From an uncultured Brachyspira sp. (GTDB lineage Bacteria > Spirochaetota > Brachyspiria > Brachyspirales > Brachyspiraceae), in the NCBI RefSeq assembly GCF_944390845.1, contig NZ_CALXRM010000003.1, positions 28,493 to 92,492 of the forward strand: a stretch of DNA of 64,000 nucleotides. The letters are read 5' to 3'. A model generated the notes under the pieces. It was not told the origin of the DNA. It worked only from the letters and a program-made list of their open reading frames with translations, and did not search any database. A program made the position numbers and the translations under genes. Positions 34,392 through 44,414 of the stretch are shown one piece after another (positions within the stretch are counted from its first letter, which is position 1; every line of letters starts with the position of its first letter).

Positions 34392-34991
34392 ATGGCATTA
34401 AAGTTTCAATACAATAAAACGGCTCTTCAAAACCTAAGACGCCAGCTTTCTATCCGTGAGAAAGCATTGCCTACTTTAAAAAGTAAAGAGGCAGCCCTTC
34501 GTCTTGAGGTTAGAAAGATTACCGCTGAGATTGAATTACTTAAAGAAGAATATCAAAAGTTAGTTAAAGAAAACCAAAACTACAATGGCTTTTGGACTGA
34601 GTTTCCTGAGATAGTAAAAATCAAGAAAATCAATTCAGAATTAAAAAACATTGCTGGTGTTAAAGTTTCTATACTTTCTAACATTGATTTTTCTATTGAA
34701 AATGTCAGCCTCTTTAATATGCCTTCTTGGATTAGATTAGCTATTAGTATGTTTGAACGCCTTATGACTATTCAAGTAAAAATTGAAATGACTGAGGCAA
34801 GATTAAATGCTTTGGCTTATGCTAGGAAAAAAACTACTCAGAAAGTAAACCTTTATGAGAAAGTACAAATCCCTGAGTATAAAACAGCTATAATCAAGAT
34901 TAAAAGGTATATGGAAGATGAAGACAATTTAAGTAAGTCTTCTCAAAAAATAGTAAAAGAAAGAAACAGAGCAAAGGAGGCATCTTTATGA
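34392..34991 (+). CDS. ntpD: V-type ATPase central-stalk subunit D
   Basis: 199 residues: two long antiparallel helices (residues 5-75 and 125-195) around a middle section, the classic rotor-shaft fold. Four-base overlap (ATGA) with the next gene. Confidence 0.9.
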   Translation: MALKFQYNKTALQNLRRQLSIREKALPTLKSKEAALRLEVRKITAEIELLKEEYQKLVKENQNYNGFWTEFPEIVKIKKINSELKNIAGVKVSILSNIDFSIENVSLFNMPSWIRLAISMFERLMTIQVKIEMTEARLNALAYARKKTTQKVNLYEKVQIPEYKTAIIKIKRYMEDEDNLSKSSQKIVKERNRAKEASL

Positions 34992-36856
34992 TTAGAAAAA
35001 TGAAGAAACTCTCCCTCTTTGTATTCCATGAGGATAAGGAAAAAACTTTAAGTGATTTAGCATCGCTTGGACTTGTTCATATAGAAATTGCTAACGGTGT
35101 TTCATCTGAAAACATTGATAGCATTGCTGCTAAAAAACATAATGCTTCAAGAGCTAAAAGTATTATCAATAATGCTTTGGCTGATGCTAAAAAAGCTAAA
35201 AAAGATGTTTCTAATGTGAAAGCTGAAATCTTATCAAAGAATGCTTCTGAAGTTATAGAAAATGTTATAAACACTTCTCAGACTTCTGAAAAATTGAAAG
35301 GTGAAAGAGATGTTCTTAAAAAAGAATTATCTGTTATAGCTCCTTTCGGTAATTTTAGCTTTGATAAAGTTAATGGCTTAAAAGAGAAAACAGGTTATAA
35401 TGTTATATTCTATAGTGCTAGTATTAAGGAATATAATGATTATAATTTCTCTCAAGTTAATGATATCTTTACTTATCCTATAAAAGAGGAAGCTGGAAAA
35501 GTTTATTTTGTTGCTTTCAAAAAAGACGGCAGTGAAGAAACAATTCCTTTTGATATTATTAGCATGCCTTCTAAATCTTATGATGAGATAAATGCAAAAA
35601 TTGCTGAGCTTGATAAGAAGATTGAAGAAAATGAAATTGAGATTATCAAAAATCAAGTTTATATAGAAAGTATAAATAAAGAAATAGATAATCTTAATAT
35701 TTCTAATCACTTTGAAGAAGCTAAAGAAAGTTTTGTGGCTAGTGAAGGTACTGAAGGTAAAATACTTTATGTAGAAGCTTATGTACCTAAAGATAAAGAG
35801 AATGAAGTAAAATCTTTGTTAGACAATAAGAAAATAGCTTATATAATGGAAGATCCTAGCAGAGATGATAAAGCGCCAGTTGAACTTAAAAATAATAAAT
35901 ATTCTGGTGCTTATGAGCTTATTACAAAATTATTCCAATTGCCAAATTATTTCGAGATAGATTTAACTCCTATGATAGCAGTTTTCTATCCATTATTCTT
36001 CGCATATTGTTTTGGCGATTCTGGTTATGGTTTGGTATTAACTATAATAGCTTTAATAGGTTTATTTACTGTATTAAAGGGAAAATTAAGAGGTGTTGGT
36101 ATATTAGCATTAACATTAGGTATATGTACTACTATTATGGGTATCATTAATGGCGGTAGTGTATTTGGTGTAAGTATACCTTCTAATACTCAAATACCTT
36201 TATTTGCTACTTTGAGCAAGTATTTAATAATTACAGACATAAAAGAAAATTGGTTCTTAACTCCATTTAATACTGCTTTACTTATAGGTGTATTACATAT
36301 ATGTTTTGCTTTAGTAGTTGGTGTTATAGACAGAATTAAAACTAGCCCTATAGGCGATATATTAGGTGCTATAGGTAAACTTCTATTTATTCCAGGACTT
36401 GTTTTATGGTTCTTAGGCGATATGCAGAAAATGGAAGTTATCAAACAATTCAGCACTATATATTATGCTTTAATAGTTGTTGGTTTAGTATTCTTAGTAA
36501 TACTTTCTAATGTTGGTAAGAAACCAGATGTATTAAACTCTATACTTGGTGTGTACTTTGCTGCTACTGGTATAATGGGTGATACACTTTCTTATATACG
36601 TTTGTTTGCTTTAGGTGCTTCAGGCTCTATATTGGCATTAGTAATAAACCAAATAGGTATGAGTTTCAAAGCTATCCCTGGTGTTGGTGTTGTTATAATG
36701 GTTGTATTCCTAGTTGTAGGTCATATAGCTATATTCGCATTAAACATACTTGGTGCTTTGGTACACCCTTTAAGATTAACATTTGTAGAATTCTACAATA
36801 ATGTTGGTTTTGAAGGCGGCGGAAAAGAGTATAAGCCTCTAAAAAAAGTGGCTTAA
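34988..36856 (+). CDS. ntpI: V-type ATPase subunit I (membrane subunit a)
   Basis: 622 residues. N-terminal soluble half with coiled coils (residues 1-310), then about seven membrane segments from ~330. The essential arginine region is DTLSYIRLFALG near residue 535. Forms the half channels beside the K ring. Confidence 0.93.
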   Translation: MIRKMKKLSLFVFHEDKEKTLSDLASLGLVHIEIANGVSSENIDSIAAKKHNASRAKSIINNALADAKKAKKDVSNVKAEILSKNASEVIENVINTSQTSEKLKGERDVLKKELSVIAPFGNFSFDKVNGLKEKTGYNVIFYSASIKEYNDYNFSQVNDIFTYPIKEEAGKVYFVAFKKDGSEETIPFDIISMPSKSYDEINAKIAELDKKIEENEIEIIKNQVYIESINKEIDNLNISNHFEEAKESFVASEGTEGKILYVEAYVPKDKENEVKSLLDNKKIAYIMEDPSRDDKAPVELKNNKYSGAYELITKLFQLPNYFEIDLTPMIAVFYPLFFAYCFGDSGYGLVLTIIALIGLFTVLKGKLRGVGILALTLGICTTIMGIINGGSVFGVSIPSNTQIPLFATLSKYLIITDIKENWFLTPFNTALLIGVLHICFALVVGVIDRIKTSPIGDILGAIGKLLFIPGLVLWFLGDMQKMEVIKQFSTIYYALIVVGLVFLVILSNVGKKPDVLNSILGVYFAATGIMGDTLSYIRLFALGASGSILALVINQIGMSFKAIPGVGVVIMVVFLVVGHIAIFALNILGALVHPLRLTFVEFYNNVGFEGGGKEYKPLKKVA

Positions 36857-36916
36857 TTTGGGCTTAAGTTTTTTAATTAAATAATAATTACATAATACAA
36901 AAATATTTCATATTAA

Positions 36917-37405
<489 letters not shown>

Positions 37406-37435
37406 TTAAGTAATTAATAAAAGTGAATAAATAAG

Positions 37436-37474
37436 AATCCGTAGGAGTTATAATGACTCTTACGGATTTTTTTT
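37436..37474 (+). terminator. V-ATPase operon terminator (left copy of a 38-bp direct repeat)
   Basis: ATCCGTAGGAGT / ACTCTTACGGAT stem with eight T after it. The whole 38 bp recurs at 44287-44324 with one central change. Confidence 0.85.
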
Positions 37475-37485
37475 ACAGATTTTAT

Positions 37486-37513
37486 TTGATTTTTTATGTT
37501 TATATTATATAAT
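37486..37513 (+). promoter_or_regulatory. promoter of the dynamin/HerA cassette
   Basis: TTGATT (37486-37491), 16-base spacer, perfect TATAAT (37508-37513), 12 bases after the terminator. It gives the cassette its own transcription. Confidence 0.65.
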
Positions 37514-37556
37514 ATATAGATTATATTTTGTTATTTTTTATAGCGGGTGTATCAAT

Positions 37557-39974
37557 ATGAAAGAAGTTTATTTTGAGTATAATCCTTTTACTTTAGAGTT
37601 TAAATTAGAAGAAAATGGTCAGAAATTTAATCCTGAATCTAAAATATATAGTTATAGTAAAAATAATAAGAGACTCCAGTCTTGGATTCATAAATTTATT
37701 CCGGAGTTATATGAAACCATAAATGAAGATTTTGTATTGAATTTTAAAGGCACTTCTTTTGATTATGATGATATTCAATTTGAAATAGAGGAATTTAATA
37801 AAAAACATCAAACTAATATAGACTCTTCATTACAGGAAGTTAAATCAATAGATACAAGATTAAAAGAATTAGTAAAATTATTCAATTCCATAAAAGAAGA
37901 ATCTCCTATAGATGAATTGAAAGATGAAAATATATTTGCTAGATTTTATTCAGATATTAATAAAGAATTTGAAATAGCTGTTGTTGCTACAGTAAGCAGC
38001 GGAAAGTCTACTTTAATAAATGCTCTATTGGGTAAGGAACTTATGCCTTCAAAAAAACAGGCTTGTACTTCTACTATAATTAGGATTAAAGATGTTGATA
38101 ACTCTGATAATGTTTCAGTATTATGCAGAGATGAGAATGAAAATATAATTGATGATGAAGCATACAAAGCAGATAATGTTAATATAGATATAATTAGAAA
38201 ATTTAATGAAGATGAAAAAGTTCATTATATAGATTTAGAGATGGATATACCATTTGTAAATACAGATACTTTAGAACTTGTTTTACTGGATACTCCCGGA
38301 CCTAATAATTTTAGTGACAAAACACATAAAGAAAAAACTAGAAAAGTTATTAATAAATCTGATCCTTTAATTTTATATGTTATAGATGGAGTTAATCAAA
38401 GTACAGATAATAGATTATTATTAGAAGATATTTCAAAAGCTATGAAAAGAGGGGGCAGACAGGGTAAAGATAGATTTATTTTTGTTGTTAATAAAATTGA
38501 TGAACTTGATATAGAAAGCGGAGATTCTATTGAAAAGGCTTATCAGCAAGTTATTGAATATTTAAGAGATTTTGAAATATTAAATCCAAATATATATTTT
38601 GTGTCTGCTAAAATGGCTATGATTATCAAATTATTAAATAAAAATGAAAATTTAAAAACAGGTGATAAAAACTATTTTAATTCTCATAAATATTTATTTG
38701 AAGAGTATGATGAGTTTAATCTTAATCAATATTCATCTATTTCAAAAAATAATAAATTAAAAATTGAAAATATATTAAATAATGCTGAAGGTGATTTGGA
38801 TAAGATTTTAGTATATTCAGGTATACCAGCACTTGAATTTGGTATAAAAGATTATTTAGAGAAATATGCTATGGCTGAGAAAATGGAAAATGCTATAAGA
38901 TCATTTTTAATATACATAGATGAGAATAATTTTATAGATAAAATAAATGATTTACTTTCAAAAAAAGAAGATGAAAATAGCTATATTTCAGAAACAATTA
39001 TGAAGATGGAAGAACAAATAAAGTCTTGTGAATCTGCTATTCCATATTTCATAGATAAAATTAATAAATTGGATATGTATGATAAAATTAAAACTGATTT
39101 TGAAAATATTTTAAATAATTTTTCTGCTAGATTATCAAAAGAAATGGATATAATATTTGAAGATACTATAAAAAAATCAGTTGGATATAATGTTCAAAAA
39201 CAAATAGGTAATGTTAAGGGGGCGATTCATAGCTTATATAGCAAAGTGGTTAATACTCCTAAAATTGCTCCTAATGAAAATGATAATGCTATCTTATTAG
39301 AAGATAAAGACTATGAAAATTATAATATTAGTACATTAGGAAAAGAAGAATATACACTTAGTCTCAATAAAATGATAAAAGAACTATTAGTTCAATTGAC
39401 TGTAGAATTAGATTCTTATTTGAATAAAAATATAAGTTTTGTTTTAGAAAGTATAAATAATGAATATAAAATAAGTATTTATAATATGCTCAGTGAATTA
39501 CATGTATATAAATTTATTTCTAAAGATTTGTCAATTGAATCTGAAACTTTCTTCGATAAATGTTCTATTAATGATATAAATAATACATTAAATAATTATG
39601 TATTGAGTACAAAATTAGAATTAAAACCTGATTTTAAAGATAAGTGGTGGGATATACAATCTTGGGATATAAGATTATGGGACGAGTTTAATATAAAAGA
39701 TTATAATGAGAATGTTTATAATAAATTAATAGATGATATAAAAAGTGAGATTGATAATATTATAAAAAAATCTCTTGAAAATATTCAAAATTTAAAAAAC
39801 TATATTTTATCAGAAATAGAAAAACTGGAATATGTTCTAAAATCAAAAAAAGAAGATTTAAAAAATAAAAATATCACTAAAGAAGAGTTAGAACAATTTA
39901 TAGAAAAAGAAAAAAACAAATTAGTATGGATACAAGATGTTAAATCAAAATTAGAAGATATTATAACTTTATAG
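37557..39974 (+). CDS. dynamin-like large GTPase
   Basis: 805 residues. The GTPase domain shows G1 ATVSSGKST near 144-152 (the usual first Gly of GxxxxGKS is Ala), G2 Thr in QACTSTII, G3 LLDTPGPNNFSD near 244, G4 FVVNKIDELD near 312. From ~430 long coiled coils and helices form the stalk; the tail 750-800 is a charged coiled coil. Dynamin-like proteins remodel membranes and several act in phage defence. Eight bases before the next gene. It may act at the membrane with the partner ATPase; inference. Confidence 0.8.
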   Translation: MKEVYFEYNPFTLEFKLEENGQKFNPESKIYSYSKNNKRLQSWIHKFIPELYETINEDFVLNFKGTSFDYDDIQFEIEEFNKKHQTNIDSSLQEVKSIDTRLKELVKLFNSIKEESPIDELKDENIFARFYSDINKEFEIAVVATVSSGKSTLINALLGKELMPSKKQACTSTIIRIKDVDNSDNVSVLCRDENENIIDDEAYKADNVNIDIIRKFNEDEKVHYIDLEMDIPFVNTDTLELVLLDTPGPNNFSDKTHKEKTRKVINKSDPLILYVIDGVNQSTDNRLLLEDISKAMKRGGRQGKDRFIFVVNKIDELDIESGDSIEKAYQQVIEYLRDFEILNPNIYFVSAKMAMIIKLLNKNENLKTGDKNYFNSHKYLFEEYDEFNLNQYSSISKNNKLKIENILNNAEGDLDKILVYSGIPALEFGIKDYLEKYAMAEKMENAIRSFLIYIDENNFIDKINDLLSKKEDENSYISETIMKMEEQIKSCESAIPYFIDKINKLDMYDKIKTDFENILNNFSARLSKEMDIIFEDTIKKSVGYNVQKQIGNVKGAIHSLYSKVVNTPKIAPNENDNAILLEDKDYENYNISTLGKEEYTLSLNKMIKELLVQLTVELDSYLNKNISFVLESINNEYKISIYNMLSELHVYKFISKDLSIESETFFDKCSINDINNTLNNYVLSTKLELKPDFKDKWWDIQSWDIRLWDEFNIKDYNENVYNKLIDDIKSEIDNIIKKSLENIQNLKNYILSEIEKLEYVLKSKKEDLKNKNITKEELEQFIEKEKNKLVWIQDVKSKLEDIITL

Positions 39975-39982
39975 GATTAATT

Positions 39983-42900
39983 ATGTTGGAAGAAAATAGT
40001 AAAATAAAAGATGCAAATACAGATCTTCAGTATCTTGAACCTAATAAGGATTTACCAAAATTAAAGATACAAGAAGATTTCCTTAGAGATAATAGTGAGC
40101 TTATAAATTCTTTAATAAAGGCAGATATTGCTGTTATGAAAAAATATTTGCCTAGCATTTCTAATTTGGATATAGTTCCATTAAGTGATGAGCTTAAGAA
40201 TAAAGATGTGTCAGATTATATAAGATTTTATAAAATAAATAAATTAGTTTTTGAGAACAATGAAAATAATCAAATAAAACTTTCTTCATTGTATCAGGCT
40301 ATTTATAATACTAATTCATCAGTGATTACTATTATTGAAAGCAATGAAAATGAAATAAACTTATATATAGGCATAAAAAATATAGATGATATTAACAGCA
40401 CAGCATCTGCAAATAGTATTTTAAATAGCTCTAAAGAAGTATTAAAAAATTCTATTACAGGAATATTTTCAGGTACTGAACTATCTAATGTAGATAATGA
40501 TAAAATTAAACATACCTTAAATAATATATCAAGAGATTGTAATATAATTTCTTCATGTTCTTCTATAGCAGGAGTAAAAAAGATTGATATAGAAGATGAT
40601 AATAATTCTTTTACGCAGGGTATAGAAAAATTAATAGATGCTATGAGAGGGGAAAAATATTCAATTGTCATAATATCAGACCCTATAATGCAAAATGAAA
40701 TATCAGCTATTAAAAGCGGTTATGAAAGTATTTACAGTCAGTTATCTCCTTTTAGAACAACACAGTTAAGCTATTCTACAAATGAAAGCGAATCTGTTAC
40801 AAAAACTATTACAGAAGGTATTTCTCATTCAATATCAAGAAGCATATCAGATACGGAAACCAAATCAAAAACAACAACATTCTCTGTAGGAAAAACATTT
40901 GGTAATAGTACAACCAACTCAGTTACTAATTCCCAATTTAATAGCCAGTCTGCAGGAGAAAATACAAGTGAAAGTATATCAAATACTGAAAGTGTAACTA
41001 ATACAGATTCATATACAAAAACAGATTCTTATTCAGTTGGAGCAAGTGTAGGAGGCGGAATTCCTGGAATTGGCGGAAGTATTAGTGGTTCAAAAGGATG
41101 GTCTACTAGTAATGCTAAAGCCTTTGCAGTTGGAACGGCTAAAACAATTGGTACAATAGTTGGAAAGACTTTACTCAGTACTGTAGGTACATCAGTAGCA
41201 ACAACAGTGGCTAATACAGTTTTTTCTTCTATCAATATGGGGCTTGCTAGGAGTTATGGTACTGCTAAATCTCATACTATTGGACGCAGTGATACAGATA
41301 CGAAAAGTTCTGATACTTCAGAAGGTACTTCAAAAACAACTGGTAATGATAAATCTTTGCAAATTACTTCTGAAAATAAAATGGTTACTAATATTTTAGA
41401 TAAATTGGATAGTCAATTAGAGCGTCTTAATGAATGTGCTGATGTAGGAGTATGGAATAGTGCAGCATACTTTATAACAGATGATGTACAGACAAATAGA
41501 GTTGTTTCAAGTATGTATCAGTCTTTGATAAGAGGTGAAGGTTCTTCTGTAGAAACAGGGGCTATTAATTTATGGAATGAGGAAAATAGAAACAGAACAG
41601 AAGTATTAAATTATATATCAAAAATGTATCATCCTATGTTTCATATAGATGACACAATGCCTAATTTTTCACCTGCAGTTACAATAAGCAGTATGGAATT
41701 GGCTATACAGGCTGGGCTTCCTCAAAAAAGTGTTGCTGGACTTCCCGTTATCAAATATACTCCTTTTGCTAGAGAAATAGTTTCTTATGACGATATAGAT
41801 GACGTAAATAGTATTAATATTGGAAAAATATTTCATTTTGGAAAAGAAGAAAATAGAGAAGTTAATCTTGATTTACAAAGTTTAGCTTCACATACTTTTA
41901 TAACAGGTTCTACTGGTTCTGGAAAATCAAATACAATTTATAATATAATATCAAAGTTTATAAGAAAAAATATAAAATTTATGGTTATAGAGCCTGCTAA
42001 GGGTGAATATAAAAATGTATTCGGTCATAGAAAAGATGTTCATGTATTTGGTACTAATCCGTACTATACAGAGCTTTTAAGAATCAATCCTTTCAGCTTT
42101 AATAAAAGTATTCATGTTCTTGAACATATTGATAGACTTATAGATATATTCAATGTTTGCTGGCCTATGTATGCAGCTATGCCTGCGGTTTTAAAAGAGG
42201 CTGTTGAGAAATCTTATATTGATACAGGCTGGGATTTAGATATGTCTGTTAATAAATACGGAGATAATATATTTCCTAATTTTATAGATGTTTTGAATAA
42301 TTTAAAAAAAGTTATAGAATCTTCTGATTATTCTCAGGAAGTAAAAAGCAATTATACAGGATCACTAGTTACAAGAGTTAAATCTCTTACTAATGGTATA
42401 ATAGGAAGAATATTTTCATCTAAAGAAATAGATGAGAAAATATTGTTTGATGAAAATGTTATAGTTGATTTAAGCAGAGTTGGTTCATTAGAAACTAAAT
42501 CAATGATAATGGGTATACTTATAATGAATCTTTCTGAATATAGAACATCATCTCAGGCAATGAATCAGAATTTAAAACATGTTGCTATATTAGAAGAAGC
42601 TCATAATATATTAAAAAGAACTTCTACAGAACAAGTTAGTGAGAGTGCTAATTTAGTAGGAAAATCAGTTGAGATGCTTTCAAACTCTATTGCTGAAATG
42701 CGTACTTATGGAGAAGGTTTTATTATAGCAGATCAATCACCTTCAGCAGTGGATATGTCAGCTATAAGAAATACTAATACAAAAATTATTTTAAGACTTC
42801 CTGAATATTCAGATAGAGAAATGGTGGGAAAAGCTGCCGGACTTAATGACGATAAAATAGAAGAATTGGCTAAACTTCATACAGGTGTTGCAGCAGTTTA

Positions 42901-43417
42901 TCAAAATAATTGGATTGATAGCGTTTTATGTAAAGTTGAACATTATAATATTATTGAAGAAGGAAAATCATATAAGATAGAAGATAAAAAATTTATAGAA
43001 AATAAATCAAGCAAAGGTAATATATTAAAATGTTTAGTACAGAAATCATTGAATGAAAATATTGATACTAATATTATTTCTTCTTTAAATGATGTTAATA
43101 TTGCTGAGTCTGTAAAAATTAATATTAGGGAAGTATTTAATAGTGAAAGAATTGATAATTTAAAACTTTCATCAGCTGTATATGATATATTAAATGGAAG
43201 TGATTTATTGGCTGTTAATAAATATTATACAAATTGTGAAATTTGGCATAGCAATATTATTAGAGATATTGAAAATACATATAATGATCTTGACAGCAAA
43301 TATGCTTTAGAAGGTATGAATTTGATGTTAAAGCATGCCATTAGTATAGGTGTTTTCAGAGTAAATGTATATAATGATTGGGTTGAACAATTTTATAGAG
43401 GAGGTACGGTATTATGA
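39983..43417 (+). CDS. VirB4/HerA-like ATPase with Ser/Gly-rich central region
   Basis: 1144 residues. N-terminal ~260 residues have an alpha/beta VirB4-like domain. Residues ~270-475 are low complexity, full of S/T-x-S/T repeats, with a hydrophobic glycine-rich part (IPGIGGSISGS, VGKTLLSTVGTSVATTVAN) that could insert in a membrane. The C-terminal half is a HerA/FtsK-type motor: Walker A TGSTGSGKSNT near 641, IEPAKGEYKNVF, Walker B AILEEAHNIL near 868, and sensor-like IADQSPSAVD. Such motors pump DNA or protein. Its ATG-stop overlap with the next gene (4 bases) shows tight coupling. Confidence 0.75.
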   Translation: MLEENSKIKDANTDLQYLEPNKDLPKLKIQEDFLRDNSELINSLIKADIAVMKKYLPSISNLDIVPLSDELKNKDVSDYIRFYKINKLVFENNENNQIKLSSLYQAIYNTNSSVITIIESNENEINLYIGIKNIDDINSTASANSILNSSKEVLKNSITGIFSGTELSNVDNDKIKHTLNNISRDCNIISSCSSIAGVKKIDIEDDNNSFTQGIEKLIDAMRGEKYSIVIISDPIMQNEISAIKSGYESIYSQLSPFRTTQLSYSTNESESVTKTITEGISHSISRSISDTETKSKTTTFSVGKTFGNSTTNSVTNSQFNSQSAGENTSESISNTESVTNTDSYTKTDSYSVGASVGGGIPGIGGSISGSKGWSTSNAKAFAVGTAKTIGTIVGKTLLSTVGTSVATTVANTVFSSINMGLARSYGTAKSHTIGRSDTDTKSSDTSEGTSKTTGNDKSLQITSENKMVTNILDKLDSQLERLNECADVGVWNSAAYFITDDVQTNRVVSSMYQSLIRGEGSSVETGAINLWNEENRNRTEVLNYISKMYHPMFHIDDTMPNFSPAVTISSMELAIQAGLPQKSVAGLPVIKYTPFAREIVSYDDIDDVNSINIGKIFHFGKEENREVNLDLQSLASHTFITGSTGSGKSNTIYNIISKFIRKNIKFMVIEPAKGEYKNVFGHRKDVHVFGTNPYYTELLRINPFSFNKSIHVLEHIDRLIDIFNVCWPMYAAMPAVLKEAVEKSYIDTGWDLDMSVNKYGDNIFPNFIDVLNNLKKVIESSDYSQEVKSNYTGSLVTRVKSLTNGIIGRIFSSKEIDEKILFDENVIVDLSRVGSLETKSMIMGILIMNLSEYRTSSQAMNQNLKHVAILEEAHNILKRTSTEQVSESANLVGKSVEMLSNSIAEMRTYGEGFIIADQSPSAVDMSAIRNTNTKIILRLPEYSDREMVGKAAGLNDDKIEELAKLHTGVAAVYQNNWIDSVLCKVEHYNIIEEGKSYKIEDKKFIENKSSKGNILKCLVQKSLNENIDTNIISSLNDVNIAESVKINIREVFNSERIDNLKLSSAVYDILNGSDLLAVNKYYTNCEIWHSNIIRDIENTYNDLDSKYALEGMNLMLKHAISIGVFRVNVYNDWVEQFYRGGTVL

Positions 43418-43959
43418 TTGAAAAAATACCTGAAAATATATCTAATAATAATAGCAGAGATTTGACTCCAAACTTTGGAAATAAAAATGAGATTTCAGGA
43501 TCAAATAGTAGGGATTTAACTCCAAATTTTGGAAATAGAGAAATTGCAGGGGCAAATGGCAGAGATTTAACTCCAAACATTGAAAATAAAAATGAAAATA
43601 TTATAGAAAATAAAGCAGAAGGCTGCAGAAGAGAAAAAGAAGTTGAAAATGAATTAAAAGAGAAATATCCTGAAAATAAAGGATATAAAATAGAATCAGA
43701 AACTTATTTAAGAAACAAAGATGGTAATATTGTAAAAGATGATAAAACAGGTGAAGCTAGAAGAATAGATTTTGTTGTTACAAAAGATGGTAAAGCTGTT
43801 GATTCTATAGAGGTTACTTCAAAAACAGCAGATAAAACAGAACAGTCAGCTAAAGAAGATAGAATTAGAGAAAATGGCGGAAACTATATAAAGGATTCCA
43901 ATGGAGATTTAATAGAAATTCCAAAAGATGTACATACTAGAATAGAAAGGAGAGATTAA
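43414..43959 (+). CDS. nuclease-like protein with three N-terminal repeats (possible toxin)
   Basis: 181 residues. Residues ~12-66 hold three copies of a 16-18-residue unit with core SRDLTPNFGN/GRDLTPNIEN. Residues ~70-181 are a compact domain with REKEVENELKEKYP, then RRIDFVV, DSIEVTSK and a C-terminal TRIERRD. The E...D...ExT/K spacing resembles PD-(D/E)xK restriction-type toxins of polymorphic toxin systems. I cannot assign a named family. It starts inside the ATPase gene and is followed two bases later by a small gene, the usual place for an immunity protein. Confidence 0.65.
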   Translation: MIEKIPENISNNNSRDLTPNFGNKNEISGSNSRDLTPNFGNREIAGANGRDLTPNIENKNENIIENKAEGCRREKEVENELKEKYPENKGYKIESETYLRNKDGNIVKDDKTGEARRIDFVVTKDGKAVDSIEVTSKTADKTEQSAKEDRIRENGGNYIKDSNGDLIEIPKDVHTRIERRD

Positions 43960-43961
43960 TT

Positions 43962-44264
43962 ATGATAAAAATTATTGATAAAGCATCATGGCAAATAGAT
44001 AATGGGGTGGATAAAAAAAACGTTATTGAACATTTTATATTTATTTTTAAATGGCTTGATAAAAATGATTTATTAACCTCTGATGGAAAAGAAATGTTAG
44101 ATATAGGTATTGATTCTAGTATTTCCTTGAATGAAAAAATGGTTAATGAAAAAGCATTAAAATTTTTAGAAAAATATTATGATGAATACATTAAAAATAT
44201 TCAATATGGTATAAAAGAAGATGAAAAATTATTAGATGAATATTATAAAGATTTTTCTAAATAA
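43962..44264 (+). CDS. small protein, possible immunity partner
   Basis: 100 residues, helical, charged, no signal peptide (KNVIEHFIFIFKWLDKNDLL; C-terminal ENKEYY-like helix). Its place two bases after a nuclease-like gene at the end of the operon is typical of immunity proteins, but no family is recognised. AAAGGAG lies before the ATG within the preceding gene's end. Confidence 0.6.
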   Translation: MIKIIDKASWQIDNGVDKKNVIEHFIFIFKWLDKNDLLTSDGKEMLDIGIDSSISLNEKMVNEKALKFLEKYYDEYIKNIQYGIKEDEKLLDEYYKDFSK

Positions 44265-44286
44265 TTATTTTTGATATGAATTATTA

Positions 44287-44324
44287 AATCCGTAGGAGTT
44301 ATAATTACTCTTACGGATTTTTTT
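44287..44324 (+). terminator. cassette terminator (right copy of the 38-bp direct repeat)
   Basis: Same stem ATCCGTAGGAGT/ACTCTTACGGAT and seven T; differs from 37436-37474 only at the loop base. Confidence 0.85.
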
Positions 44325-44414
44325 ATTTCTTTTTTAGTTCATATATAAAAAAATAGTAATAAAAAATTGTATTAATCTTTTATTACTATTTCTATTTTAT
44401 TAGATGTGAATTAA

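Noticed and set aside
43356..43580. Minus-strand frame with repeated FGVKSLLF segments
   Set aside because: Antisense shadow of the three repeats in the nuclease-like gene.
37557..44264. Conjugative or type IV secretion locus
   Set aside because: Only a VirB4-like motor is present; no relaxase, VirB6/8/9/10-like proteins or pilin.
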